A DNA stretch of 64,000 nucleotides from Rhabditoides inermis (Eukaryota > Nematoda > Chromadorea > Rhabditida > Rhabditidae), in NCBI GenBank assembly GCA_963966185.1, contig CAWZYM010000389.1:186001-250000 (forward strand), written 5' to 3'. Each line of letters starts with the position of its first letter. The stretch's first letter is position 1. Positions 24,692 to 36,713 of this stretch are shown here, piece after piece. The position numbers and the translations under genes are program-made. The notes under the pieces were generated by a model. That model was not told the origin of the DNA. It made no database searches and was given only the letters and a program-made list of their open reading frames with translations.

Positions 24692-25858
24692 GAGAAGTGC
24701 GTACCGGATCCGAGCTTTCCGTCGCATCCGAGGGGCAGGCACACTCCGTCGACGCAGATGTCGTCCGACTTGGCGTCGCACTTGGTTCCATCGACCACCT
24801 TCTCCTCCCACTTGTAGTAGAAGTTGCCGTTCTCGGGCTTGCACAGAAGCTCACACCTGCAAAGGGAGAAGGTGCGAGAGTGGTGAGAGAGGGAGTGAGA
24901 GAGAGCAGGTGCTCACTTGTTCTTTCCCTTGTAGGGGATCCACTTGTGGTAGTTTCCGTCGAGTGCCTCGTCGTTGTGCTTAGCACACTGCTCTGCGCGG
25001 AAGTCTCCGGCTCCCGGGCACGGCTCAGTGTTGCACGACAGGTAGCGGACAGAGGGGCCGGTGCAGTCTCCACTGAAACCACACTGTGTACAGCGTCCTC
25101 TTTCTTGTCAACCAGCCCACTCATTCACTTCCATCTCCCATTCCTCTCGGAAGAGAGAGGCTCGTAATGTGGGGTCATAAAGCTCATAAATCCGTTTGCA
25201 ACAGCCTCTCTCGCTTTCACTGGCAGTCAGTTGTCTTGTTCCTTCCCGGCCTCCTCTCTATCATCTCCTAATCGATACTAGTTATCACTAACCCTTGCCA
25301 GCTTCTTTACAATGCCCCACACGTGTTTCTTCCCATGTGTTCAGCATATGCGCGATAGGCGAGAAAATGCTACATATGCGAAAGCGAGAGAGCGCGCTTA
25401 TCATCTAGAATCAGAGACACGTTTCCGAGTGAAACAATGCCACACTCTATGACAAAGATGGTGTGAATAGATAGAGGGGTACTGTGGATGAGTGAATGTG
25501 TCGCGTACCTGCACTGTCTCTTCTCGGTCTGCACTCCTCCGCCGCACTCGCGAGAGCACGGCTGGTCCGCAGTCCAAGCACCCCACGCTCCGGTCTCAGC
25601 CTGGCCAGACTTGTCCACAGTCACAGAAGTGTCACCGTCAACGAACACCTAAAAAGGAATTAGAGTACTGTAGTTGACAGGACTACTGGTAAATAAACAA
25701 ACCTGGTAAGCCTGTCGCTTGGCGCGGGCGGTGCGGGGGTCGGTCTCGGGAGGGGAGAGGGGGTGGAGGTGCATGGACTCGTCCTTGGCGAAGAAGCCTC
25801 CGAGTGAGAAGGCCGCGGAGGCGGCGACCAGCGCAGCCGCGAGTAGCAGCAAACGCAT
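13083..25858 (-). CDS. mig-6: Papilin (MIG-6-like) extracellular matrix glycoprotein
   Basis: A secreted basement-membrane protein related to ADAMTS proteases but without a protease domain. The nematode family member MIG-6 acts in cell migration and gonad shape. ATG 25858 begins a signal peptide ([18 protein letters not shown]). Order of domains: TSP1, ADAMTS-type cysteine-rich and spacer ([12 protein letters not shown]), five more TSP1, eleven lagrin-type FGCCPDG repeats, eleven Kunitz domains, one Ig domain, and a C-terminal PLAC domain (NLCGKK...[10 protein letters not shown]) ending at TGA 13083-13085. This is near 2,000 residues, the usual size for the long nematode form. A 26-base leader after an AG acceptor precedes the ATG. 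About 27 exons; one intron (about 16122-17966) hosts an antisense 7TM gene, and the intron before the last exon is GC-AG. The symbol is by homology. Confidence 0.95.
15905..15990 (-). repeat. (GA)n microsatellite in or next to a papilin exon, reading (Arg-Glu)n
   Basis: After Kunitz domain 7 the minus strand runs into a GA repeat with no GT donor until GAT|GTAAGG at about 15902. If that donor is used, the protein gains about nine Arg-Glu dipeptides. A GC donor at CAG|GCACGG just before the repeat is in the same phase (0) and would place the whole repeat in the intron, as in neighbouring introns. The sequence alone does not decide between them. Confidence 0.6.
16534..17795 (+). CDS. 7TM serpentine receptor nested antisense in a papilin intron
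   Basis: A multi-exon plus-strand gene encodes several hydrophobic helices typical of nematode 7TM receptors. Exons: MSTAGLS (16534) joined to [12 protein letters not shown] with [18 protein letters not shown]; then [20 protein letters not shown]; a short variable exon near 17029-17120; [37 protein letters not shown] followed by [30 protein letters not shown]; and [10 protein letters not shown] joined to [12 protein letters not shown], ending TGA 17793-17795. All lies between the papilin donor at 17966 and acceptor at about 16122. Exact edges of the third and fourth exons are uncertain because two frames are open there. I cannot assign a specific sr- family. Likely a chemosensory GPCR. Confidence 0.75.
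20286..20332 (+). repeat. (CT)n microsatellite in a papilin intron
   Basis: Pure CT/GA run just inside the intron between the first two Kunitz exons. In papilin orientation it is GA and begins within 20-30 bases of the donor. Similar runs occur in papilin introns near 21684, 22330, 22738, 24270 and 24596. Confidence 0.95.
20620..22060 (-). other. Papilin lagrin-type repeat block (11 copies of FGCCPDG)
   Basis: Eleven units of about 30 residues share the core (F/Y)GCC.D followed by T or S, A.G and a closing GC. Examples are [26 protein letters not shown] and [13 protein letters not shown]. They are carried on four exons separated by GA/CT-rich introns. Two units diverge ([13 protein letters not shown] and [13 protein letters not shown]). 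An acidic Glu/Thr linker ([19 protein letters not shown]) separates unit 2 from unit 3. The repeat is characteristic of nematode and arthropod papilins. Confidence 0.85.
22064..25648 (-). other. Papilin cassette: six TSP1 repeats with ADAMTS cysteine-rich and spacer regions
   Basis: In order on the minus strand: TSP1-1 ([19 protein letters not shown]), the Cys-rich module with CDGKLGSG and [12 protein letters not shown], the spacer ([17 protein letters not shown]), then TSP1 repeats starting [52 protein letters not shown] and [13 protein letters not shown]. Each keeps the WxxC/CS.CG core and six cysteines. This is the conserved papilin cassette, thought to bind matrix. The first five repeats are on separate exons, divided by microsatellite-rich introns; the sixth shares an exon with the first lagrin repeats. 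Confidence 0.9.
24596..24692 (+). repeat. (GA)n microsatellite filling a papilin intron
   Basis: About 95 bases of GA on the plus strand, CT in papilin orientation, occupying nearly the whole intron before the [12 protein letters not shown] exon and so doubling as its polypyrimidine tract. Confidence 0.95.
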
Positions 25859-26783
25859 CGTGGCCAAGTGAGGGATAGAGGGACCTGCAAGGGAGACGGT
25901 TGAGGGAATGGGCCGGGTATTGAGTGTGGGTGGGTAGAAAAGAAAGGGCAAGAATGAAAGACAACATGTCACAAGGGCATGCTAAAACGAGCCAGCCGAG
26001 AAAGTGCTAGGATCTTTGCTCCATGTACTGATGAGAAATCGAAGTGCTGCAATGAGAGAAAGCGAAGACAATGCACACAATGAGTGAGCAGGAAATAAAT
26101 GAGCAAATGAGCAGGAAATAAATGACCTAATACTGATGAGATTGTTATCATATCAAATGCGCAAGATAAGCAGCCGGTCACGGTATCACATTGGAAAGTG
26201 ACCCAACCTATGATAAGATACTGATTGATACGGTATCAAAAAGGCCAAATAGGTCGAGCACTGCTACAGTATGCCCATGGTCTGAGCAGTTAGGAAGAAT
26301 GAAGGGAGTGGGAGTGATCAGAGTGGCATTTTGTGCGTGTGAATAGAAGGAAGGATCCTTCCGATGGGACCATCCCAAGACTCCGCCCCTTTTCTTCACC
26401 CAGCAAAACCAAAGAAAAATGGAATACAGTGAGTCATCGGAGCGGTGGTGGCGAATAGTTGATAGATGAAGCGGTGGGAGAAGGATGTTGCAAAAAGAAA
26501 GTAAGTAGCATGGCACAGGTATGAACGGGAGTGTGAGAGATGAGAGGAGGGAGAAGGAGAAAGAGAAGGGAGGAGAAGAAGGAGCAGGGAGAGAGCAGGA
26601 GCAGGAGGAGGAAAAGAGGAGAAGAGTAATGGGCGCAGACATGGGAGCAGATAGCGAGATCAATTTAGCACCCTCACCCATCAAACAAGCAAGGATTCGA
26701 GGAAACAAGTGATTAGAAGCATAAAATAGATAGGTGACTCATTGCATAGCTAGTCAGCTGCGGAGAGTGCAGAGGAGGCCGTG

Positions 26784-26892
26784 CGAGTGAGTGAGTGAGT
26801 GAGTGAGTGAGTGAGTGAGTGAGTGAGTGAGTGAGTGAGTGAGTGAGTGAGTGAGTGAGTGAGTGAGTGAGTGAGTGAGTGAGTGAGTGAGA
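26784..26892 (+). repeat. (GAGT)n microsatellite
   Basis: About 27 nearly perfect copies of GAGT, ending in an imperfect GAGAGTGAGTGAGTG. Unlike the GA dinucleotide runs around it, the unit is four bases and matches the GTGAGT splice-donor word. Confidence 0.95.
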
Positions 26893-28576
26893 GTGAGTGA
26901 GTGCCGAGGGAACTGACCTGTACTATACTAAGTGAGTTGCAATGAAGTGGCACAGCCGATGTGTCGTGTGTGGTAGGGTGTGACTGACTGGGGGAGCAGA
27001 CAGTCCGAGGGGGCGGGGTCAGGAGTCCGGCAGGGGTCAGCAGAGGCTGATACGAGGGCCCTCTCCGCGCAACCGGACCACCAACAGAAAACAGCTGTGG
27101 CTCGCTTTGTTCTCACTATCCATATCACCAACCACACTGTAAACGTCATTTGATCTCACTGAGAAGACTTGTCGTAACACGTGTTTGACCTTCCACACAC
27201 ATTTGCATAAACAAATGGAGGACAAAGAAGAAGTGCACTATCGGATTGTCCGTGTAATCTTTTTGGAATAAACACTACATATACGAAATACGAGCTGAGA
27301 TACATAACTCGACTCGCAACTATGATGGAAGTGGGGATGATGATGTGTACAACTACGGTATCATATTCTCGATTGCCTTCATTGTATGATGCCAAGACCC
27401 AGAGGCGCGATCAAAATTTATGCCAATTACGGGTGTGTATGTCTCTCAATTGTGCAGTGTACGTGCGTAATTCTGGGAATCGTCTTGAAAGATCCTGATA
27501 GTTAAGGGAGCGCAGAGTTTCGCGGAAACATGTGGTTTTGTTTATGCCAGAGATCTCTGGTTGTGCTTACAAACAGGAACAGTTTATGATTTTCCGAAGG
27601 GGTTTCGGAGTTTAGAAAATGCCGAGACTTTGTGGTTTGTTTCGAATTCCCTGTCGACACAACAAAAACAAAACTATGGAACATTATGATTGTGCTAGTG
27701 TAAAGTTTAGGATATGACAGAGGTCATTTTGTCTGAAACGTCGCAGTGAGTGGGACATGAATCACGCAATCACTCAATGCTACACTGTTACAACAACTTC
27801 ATACATGTGTTGGGATGATGAATGCAAGTGTACTCTCACTCGCTCATTCCAGGGTCTTCTCTCATTCATCCTAGTATGAACTCTGCTTCTTCTTGTCTCT
27901 TTTCTATTCGCGCAGATGGTCAGATGAAGCATTGCAAAACGCGCGAAAAAGAGGAAACTAAAAGAAGAGGCGACATCTGTGGGACTGGATTGAATTCCGT
28001 AAACCGAATGTGCAATACACATGGTCAGGGGTTTATGAGGGCATATAGGAGGAGTCGGTACTCTCTGATCATACAATCACTTTCCACTCGCAACACTGCT
28101 ATGTGCTATTTGTGCTATGATTACAAGCAATATCCGGCCACGTTCCCGGATAAAAGCGGATAGTTACAGTTTTTATAAATAAGTGCCGTGTATATAAGAA
28201 GGAAGCGTTTCTATTTATGTGTACGATCTCTCTCGCATGTTTCCATGAATATGCGCGTTTCCGTCGGTAGTCCTCCTTCTCTCCTCCTCTTTTTTTAGCG
28301 TATTGTGGATGCGGGTGCGAACGCTTCCTTTTCCACTCTATAAACCCGCGAATCTCCTCTTTCTCTTTCATCCATTAACCGCGAAAGCCCTGAATCGAAC
28401 CGACCACGTCCATTCATCAGCCCCTCCGCTCTTTCCTTTCCTCCCAACAATCATCTTACTATGACCTACAGGGGAATGAATGCAGTCTGTTGTATAATTT
28501 TTCTTCATTACTACCGCCTGTGCTCGCTTCATCAAACACTCCATTACCAGTCATTTCACGAATGGAGTGCGGTGAG

Positions 28577-28612
<36 letters not shown>

Positions 28613-29302
28613 GAGAGTGAGTGGTAGAATGAATGAGGCGGAGTATGAGTAAGATGAGACATCGATGGCAATAGTGAGCCGATTCCAGAGTTGGATTATA
28701 TTTACGTCATGTTCTGACTGTATTTCCTTCCGGTCTCCCTCTATTTTTGCTCCTCAATTTTCACTCAGTAGATGCGATATGCGATTGAAGCATTTCCCCT
28801 CTTTTCTCTCTTTTCTTTTCCGCTCCTTGCGCCGAGCCGCCACCCAAGTGCCCCAAAAACATAACGAAGCGTGAGGCTGCGGGTTGCCGGCGTTGACTGG
28901 GGCTATGCGGGAAACGGCTGAGGCGGCGGGAAAGGCTATGCCAAATAGACTCGGCCTGGTAACCCTATATATCCCTCCTCTCTGCTCGCTTCTGCTTCGT
29001 CCATCGCAATCCCTCGTTCAATAGAACCACTTAAAATATATTTCGCCTCCCTCGTTGCGGTTGCGTATGTATGTGGGAGAGCGACTTTTTGTAGCATGAT
29101 GTCATAAGAGCTCGGCTCGTTTTGTTTCTTTCTCCTCTCTATTCTATTTTCACCACCTGTTTGCTGTCTCGAAAAAAAATCCATAGCGACGTGTATAACA
29201 TATTGTATGTGCTGTACACATGAAATAATTGTGTTTTTTGTTCCAACTGAATAACATATCACTGCGATTTGTAGTCTTGCGTTTTCTGGTTGATGAATGG
29301 GT

Positions 29303-29429
<127 letters not shown>

Positions 29430-30228
29430 AGAGTTAATACGGTGGGATCAGTGTCCTCTCCTAACTCTCACTCACTTTCCGTTCCAGTCATATTTTCTCT
29501 ATCTCTCTTTTCGACTCGATATCCATGCCTCACATGCTCACATCTTCTTCACCAATACAATTTATACCTCGTCTCGTTTTTGCGCCAAGCAACGGTGGGG
29601 CAATAATATTTCCAATACGAACGTATTGCGTCTGTGAAATCCATCATTCAAGCACTCATCGCATCTCACACTCTTCGCTCTCTACTTTCACTTCCATTCC
29701 CCTCACCCACTATTCCAAATGACTATGCTCCTATTTGAACGCCACTGCATTTGCGCTCTTTTCATCACTACCCGTCAACAGTGTTATTCGCATTTTGCTT
29801 TCCCACCAATATGTCAAATTCAAATCACATACCGCTATATCCTGTGTCCTTTGCAATCTCACGGGGGTTTCCTATCGATCAATTTCAGAACATGTATCAC
29901 TGGACGCACTGAACAGTCAACATTGTGAGAGAAGCACTTGATCAAAGTGAGGTGATGTTATGCTCGTTTCAACTGCCACTCATGTAATAGTGTTTGGTCA
30001 TCTAGAAATCTATATTTACTGAATCACATATACAACTTTGTACTTGTAGCTAACTACAAACTCGATACTCAGATGGCGGCAATGCGAGCTGGGGCCCTGG
30101 GGCTGAATCGCTCGGGCCCGCGCTACTTCCTATACAACAGTGGAGGCGAGTACCCCTCTCTCACATATCTATCATTCCCCCTCATTACCCTTTCCTCCTA
30201 TTCTCACTCACTCGGCCGTAAATTCAAT

Positions 30229-30607
30229 ATGCCAAAGATACAGTATAAAATGAGCGAGGACAGACAGGTGAAAGTTGTGGCGGCAGGATTTGGAGTCTTC
30301 GCGACAGTAGTGTGAGTATTGTATCGCAACATGCATCGCGAGTCGATTCCCGAAGACGGCGAGTTCTCTCTTCCCGAGCTCATGCAGCGAGTCGTCAACA
30401 TACAAAGAGCAGGTGAAGACGCCTTTCCACAATGTCATAATACCTTCCACCTTTGCGAAGCATTCACGTCTTACCTCTCTTTCTCCGCAACCTCATATGT
30501 CTATATATCCGAATTGTTATCGTTCATCGAAAACATTAGTGCACAGTAGGCGTAAATTAAATTCATACGGATTTGTGGCATTCGAATGTGTGCCAGCTGG
30601 TGTTTGA
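30229..30607 (+). CDS. Small single-pass membrane protein ORF with an in-frame TGA
   Basis: ATG 30229 reads MPKIQYKMSEDRQVKVVAAG into the hydrophobic stretch GFGVFATVV, then TGA at 30313-30315, then, in the same frame, VLYRNMHRESIPEDGEFSLP and ELMQRVVNIQRA. A phase-1 donor at 30413 joins to 30597, giving GV and a stop at 30605-30607. The codon use after the TGA looks coding, as does that before it. The pattern (short N-terminus, one helix, basic edge, NIQRA-type tail) faintly recalls SMIM20/MITRAC7, but I would not rely on it. The TGA could be a base error (TGG or TGC), a true stop with decay, or hidden by a splice I cannot see. An upstream in-frame ATG exists at 30073. Confidence 0.4.
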
Positions 30608-31758
30608 TAGTGCAGAATATGTGGTGGATGATGTTCTTCCCCCTCCTATCCTTCCCTCTCCCTCTCCCTCTCCCTCTCACATTCCTCCCTTCTGATATGC
30701 AATCCTCCGCGCATCCTCTGTGGGAAAACGGCCAGTTCGCAGGAATTCTGAAACGATATCTTCTCATCATTCGCATTTCAAACTTGCCACTATTCAGTCA
30801 CCCCTCTCTCTCACTTCTCTCTCTTTCACCCGCTCTCTATGTTTTCCTCCTTCTTTCAGTAAGTGTCGTTTTGCATGATTTCAGTAAATGCGGCCAATCT
30901 CCGATTCCCCATTACATTCACTCACGAACCCCACCAAATCAAAAACATCTGCACACTTCAAAAATCTCGTTTTACATGCTGAACAAAATTTTACTAGAAA
31001 CAGATACGTATCTCTCGCGCGTGTGGCGCTACGTATATGTAATTGTACCATATTTTATTGTTGACGGGTGGCGTATCTAACATATTATTACAAACAATCG
31101 AAGCTGGCATTCGATTTGCGTGGCCAAGACACATACAAATCTCTCACGAGCATAATAGTAGGCCTGCATTTCCTGCATTGCCAACTGCTATATAGGCGAA
31201 CCTGTGGCCCTGTGCTTTTCGAATTGTCCATGTTTTGTTTATTTTGAAACCCTGTTTTTTTCCTCAAACTCATGCGATTTCTGTCGATGCATTAGCATAA
31301 TCTTCGCACCCGTTTCCCTAGGACCACTACTTCCGTCTGCTAAACCGCATATAAAGCGAAGCGAAAAGAGAACGTCACTCTTCTCTCGCCCGCTCTCCTC
31401 ATTGCCAGCACTCTCTCGGCACTCTCTGCTCTCGCTAGGAGAGGAAATGCGATGAATTCGATAGACTCGCCGTAGTCGTGAGCTTCGAATCCGGAGAAAT
31501 GCCACCCCTCGGAACACAGGGTAGAGGGAGGCAGGGGAGACAGAAGAAGGACACGAAGTCAATCTCGGAATGTCATTTTCCCGCGCACACTCGCACGCGA
31601 AACCGAAAACTCTCAGCGGTCGGCTGGCTATGCTGTGAGAGCTCGGGTCTCTTGCGAGAGATGAAATCGGATCGGCACGACTGCCCACCTGGATAGAGTG
31701 GAAGAGAGGCACACCAGAGGCACCGTACCCTCGGTCTGCTCTCTTCCTTCCGGGAACC

Positions 31759-34414
31759 ATGGGATGGATCGCCCATCTACGCGCTTATCACCACTACACC
31801 AGGGTGCCAGGTTCTCATCATTTCACTCTTCTCGTCTCGTGTTCACTCCCTTTCTCATCTTTCTCGTAGTCATGTATTCCATACTACACTGCCTCACGTC
31901 ACGCGTTCCAGGTCGCGACTGGTCGCAGCAGCGTCCGTCGCTGCTCAGCAAGGAGCCGAAAGACGAGGAGAACACGACCAACAAGGGAAAGGGATACGGA
32001 ATCGCACTTGTCAGGTAAACCACCCCAAAACTCGAGTAACTCTTACAATAGCATCATTTCAGTCCGGAGATGGCGCAGCGGCGATGGAAGCTGCGGCGGA
32101 GCATGTTGGCGTTGAAGATTCGGGTGTGTGTCACTCTCCCATACCCCGCACTCTCTCGAGTTTCAGCTCTCCGACTGGTGTCTCTATCTTGCAGCATTTG
32201 GTCTCATACTCGCCATGATAGACTGCGAGCTATGCGCCACTGAATTGACGTTTCTCAATGAGAGAGTAAGCGAAGCAAGGGAGATGATCACGAACCGTGA
32301 TAATTGTTTCAGTATTTATTACTGTCTACCTTTCTCCGTTCTGTCACTATCGGATCGACCATATGTCTTTTATTCGTGCTACTCAGCTACCATGTTGCGG
32401 ACACAAGGGTAATTATGTTTATAGATCTTCTCTATCTTTCTATTTCTATCTCTTATGGTGTTTGTTAGTTTATTGTTTCTCATTTTACTACAACTCAGGT
32501 CTACTTGATAGAGACGGGCAGTGACAGTTGGAAGATAGCAGTCACAAAGAGACGACTCCTTCAGGTAGGCTCTGTCACTAACGAATATAAGTGATAAATA
32601 TGTGAAATGCAAATTCCAGCTGCTCATTGAATTATTGATCTGCGCCGTCTGTCCAGTTCCAGGTGAATCCACATATATATTTTGAAATGCCACAATGTTT
32701 TTTCTTGGAAAAAATAATGACCAAAGTATCAAAAATTGTAGAGACGGGACGTTTCGACTGGCCGATACTCGGTTCGGATCCGGTGAAAACGAGAAGAAGG
32801 CAAGAATGAGTGTTGTTCCATCAATCACCCGCCTCGTTCAGGGTGTTGATGCCGCATCACGTCCTCCTCACCTTGCCAATGTTCGGTCGCCTGTTCCTGC
32901 TCGCTCGATACATCGTACTCCACTCCAGTCTATACCAGGTAACACTCACCTGTCCGCCAGTGAAGAGTGTTCGTTGCAGGACACTGCCACCCGCACTATC
33001 GCCTCCCTCAATCACATATCCGTCGATGTGGGATTCGTCATCAAGAGCCAGGTGCGAGCAATGTCCACGCACATACACGAGCAGTGTGGTTGTAGATGTA
33101 CCAGCGTCCTCTGTACATGGTGGCTGTGATGACTGGCTGCTTCTGGCTGTGTATGTCGTGGATGCTCACACAATGCGAGAGGTACGCGCCGTCCAAACAA
33201 TTCATATATTTCGATCCATCCTTTCTCTAGGTACACCCGCATCGAGTTGCCCGGCTACCATCAGTTCGCAGACTTTGTGTGGTTCGAGATAATCGTGAGT
33301 AAATGCATGTCAATTCCAAGTAAATGAATCGCTTTGCAGACATTCTTCTCGATAGGCTACGGAGACATCCAGGTGCAGACGTACTGCGGACGCGCACTCG
33401 CTATGGGCACAGCTATTGTGGTACGCAGAAGATCTTTTGTACTTTGCGTTTACTAGCGTCTCCTTATAGGGCACTCTCTTCTCCTCGATTCTCATTGCTC
33501 TCATGGGTCGCAAGATGGCCCTCTCCTCGTCCGAAAAGAGGGTCAACCATCTCATCGCTGAGAGCCAGCTAGGCAAGAAGTGAGTTCACATCTGCATCAC
33601 AATCACACAAATACGCATATTATAACTATAACTTCATTTTTCAGTCACAAGAACGCGGCGGCGCGAGTGCTGCAGTCGACATGGAGGGTGGTGCTGCGAC
33701 AGAGGGAGGCGGACGCCCAGGTAGCACTCACTCTGTCCATCCCACATCCACTCTCTCCCTCTCAGGGCGACGGCGCGTCCCTCCATCGACTGCGCACCAG
33801 CCAGCGACGTCTCCTCGAAAACGTACAGCGGTACGTTTATGTTCATTATTACTGTTACGTTTCACTTCAGATTCCGCAAGACTCGTTGGCGCCAGAGGAT
33901 GCAGCAGGAAGACGAAGACGACTACTTCACTGCCAGAAGAGTAAGTGGATTTTGAATCTATCGCTCTCTGCCGTCCCAGCACTGTTCGCGGGTATCTGTT
34001 GCACTACGGTATCTTTTGATACGAGACCAATTTCTCTCTCTTTTCCCGCCTGTTTTCGAGCAGAGTGCGAGTGTCAGGTGGCGTGAGATCAAAGGCGCCG
34101 CATGCACTCTCGCCGGCCCCTCCAACTCTATGTCTATGTACAACGCAAAAGAATGTTTGAATGCGCGGCTGGAATTTTAAACGTATCTGGCGAAGCAGCT
34201 TGTGCCCTACCGCAAATCTCCTTTGTACTTGTTCAATGAGTCGGCTTTTGAAAAAATCCAAAAAAAATATTCATAATAATAGAATCATTTCCTTTAGGCG
34301 TTTATGGAGACGGAGGAGCGTCTGTCGATCGTTCGCAAGCGACAGACGAATCTCAACAACCAGATGGGCACTCTCTTCGAACACGTGCAGAAACTCACCG
34401 AAATGATCGACTGA
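31759..34414 (+). CDS. Small-conductance Ca2+-activated K+ channel (SK/KCNN, nematode kcnl)
   Basis: A potassium channel subunit gated by calmodulin, acting in the plasma membrane of nerve or muscle. About 17 exons chain in phase from MGWIAHLRAYHHY (ATG 31759, exon to 31810; next 31912-32014, 32063-32123, 32167-32265) to TGA 34412-34414. Visible: S1 LSDWCLYLAAFGLILAMI, S2 GSTICLLFVLLSYHV, S3 LLIELLICAVCPVP, S4 PMFGRLFLLARYIVLHSSLY, the pore TFFSIGYGD, S6 LFSSILIALMGRKM, the calmodulin-binding region (NAAARVLQSTWRVVLRQ and RRLLENVQRFRKTRW) and a C-terminal coiled coil (RQTNLNNQMGTLFEHVQKL). The intron at 32800-32841 uses a GC donor. The N-terminus is much shorter than in vertebrate SK channels. 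Confidence 0.93.
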
Positions 34415-34912
34415 GTATCTATTCATGTAATCATGTATATTCATTCCCCACACATAGCCTAGTCTCTACATTTTCCACGGGCCGCACCACTGATTTCTAT
34501 TAATTTATCTCGTCCTTACTAATATCACGCACATACATATCCCCAGGTTTATAAAACACACATTTGGATTGTTCATAAAAGATTTTATTTATGGCTAGTG
34601 TTTGAAAACCATACGGAAAAAAATAATGAAATAATTATTGAGATCAAAATAAACACAGAAAAATTGCCGAAAAAACTATTAAATCCGCTATATACATAAT
34701 CACCAGGATTAATTCATCGTAGAATTAGTTAAAGTACATCACAAATGTCGAAATAACATATAACTGCTGTACATGCGCCACTAATGATTAGTAAATCGGG
34801 CATTGAAGTTGCGTAATCCCCAATGTATGTACGTCATGCTTCAGATAATAACAATACACATACAAAAGTGAACACCACATAGACATACATTATGTGGTAT
34901 GAAAAGTGAGAA
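34415..34912. other. Convergent intergenic spacer
   Basis: AT-rich sequence between the SK channel stop and the EF-hand gene stop, on opposite strands. It contains several A/T runs suitable as 3' end signals. No gene seen. Confidence 0.7.
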
Positions 34913-35474
34913 TCATACAATGTCATCGTCAGTCATGTAGTTTCTGACCATGTAGGTGAACTCGTCATAGTCGATCAATCCATTGCCATCAACGTCCGCC
35001 TGAACACAAACATCTCTCTATCTACATATTTATCTCTCTCTCTCTCTTTCTCTCTCTCTCTTTCTCTCTCTCTCCTTACCTCCGCGAATATCTCATCAAT
35101 GATTGTATTGTCACGTATGTCTCCCAGCTCTCTGAGAATGTACTGGAAGTCCTTCTTCGAAATAGCCTGCGACTCGGACTGAAACAAAATAAAATAGTTC
35201 ATGAAGTAGTTCAAAAAAGTAATAATAGTCACTGCAAGTGCACTCATAGGAACAGTATTTGAACTGATGAGAACATTGGGGGGAAATAACAAATTGGGGA
35301 AACGCTCGCTATACATACCTCCACATCTGTGCACGTCTGAAACTTACATGCAATACAAACATAATCAATAAACCCATGAATAAAAAGAGAAAATGACTGA
35401 CTCGATCAAATACGAGGAAGCACTCCTTGATCACTTCGTTCCACGTGGACTTCTTCTCGTAGAGACTAAAGAAG

Positions 35475-35512
<38 letters not shown>

Positions 35513-36668
35513 GTGATGCTACGAAGGAGATGATCCGTACCGTCTCATGACGACGCAGAATTCATCAAAGTCTATCTCGTGGTTTCCTCGCTGGTCCACC
35601 TCGTCGATGATTCTGTTCAGCTCGTCTCTCGTTTGTTCCAATCCCAGATTCTTGATCGCAGCCTCCAACTCATCCAGACCTATCGCACCACTCCGATCTG
35701 AAACGTCATAGTTTAAGTTGCTTGAATTTAAAACTCCCTGGAACAGGTGGCAATTTGATACGTACCAGCTATGTATGCTATCACTAAGTCCTATAATGAA
35801 TTGTGTCCGATCAGTCCAAACACCCTTTGTTTGTAGCAACCGATACAATGTGGACTGACCGGTGTCGAACATGTTGAATACTTGTCTATACTCGGACAGT
35901 TCTTCATCCGAGTATCCGTCGAGCTTCGTATCGAGCAGTGGCTGCAATGAGAGACGCTGGACAGCAATGACACTGTTCGGAACATCAACCACCACACACA
36001 AGCACACACGGCCAACTCTCGTGCGGGGCAAATAAAAAGTGGACGTATCGTCACGTCAGGTTACATAACATGGTTGGTGTGACAAGTACAAAAGCGCGCG
36101 TGCATGCGTTCAGTTCGGGTTGAGGTTGGATTCGGAATGAGTGAAGTGGGTGTGGTGGAGGTGTGTGCTACCTGGTTCATGCTGTTTTGCTGCGCGTGGT
36201 GCTCGCGGTCCGAATGCAGCTTCAACTGAAACAACACCACATGAAACAATGAAGAAGAAGTGGGGAGGTAGTTGGTTATGAATTGGCCACCGAATGGCCC
36301 TCTCTCCATTCTCCATCTCTCTCTCTCTCTCCTCTGTGTGTGGATAATTCCATTATATGCAGGTCGTAAAATGGCACGAATGTGAGACGTTGAAACGACC
36401 CTCCCTTTCAACAAAAAAAAGCAAAGAGAAGAGAGCGCTGCTACTTTCTAATTCATACCAGTTACGCTCAATCGATTGACGTAGACGTCACAACTGCGTT
36501 GTTGTTGTTGTTATTGATGTTGTTTATGTGATTTACCTGAGCGTAGTCACACTGTGCTACCATGAAGACGGAATAGCTGTGGAAGGTATCAGGAGACCAG
36601 CAACACGCAACACACAAAACAGCTATTATGAATGGATGAGCGGGCGATTCTGGCTTGCTGTGTCACTG

Positions 36669-36713
<45 letters not shown>

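Noticed and set aside
26208..26708. 166-codon minus-strand frame
   Set aside because: Low-complexity Ser/Leu composition, no splice sites, no recognisable domain.
28385..28400. B-box-like GGTTCGATTC on the minus strand
   Set aside because: No A box at suitable spacing and no cloverleaf.
30313..30315. TGA as selenocysteine
   Set aside because: No selenoprotein family match and no SECIS-like hairpin that I could recognise downstream. A base change is simpler.
31239..31760. 173-codon minus-strand frame before the SK channel
   Set aside because: No homology or splice context. It overlaps the SK channel's likely 5' leader.
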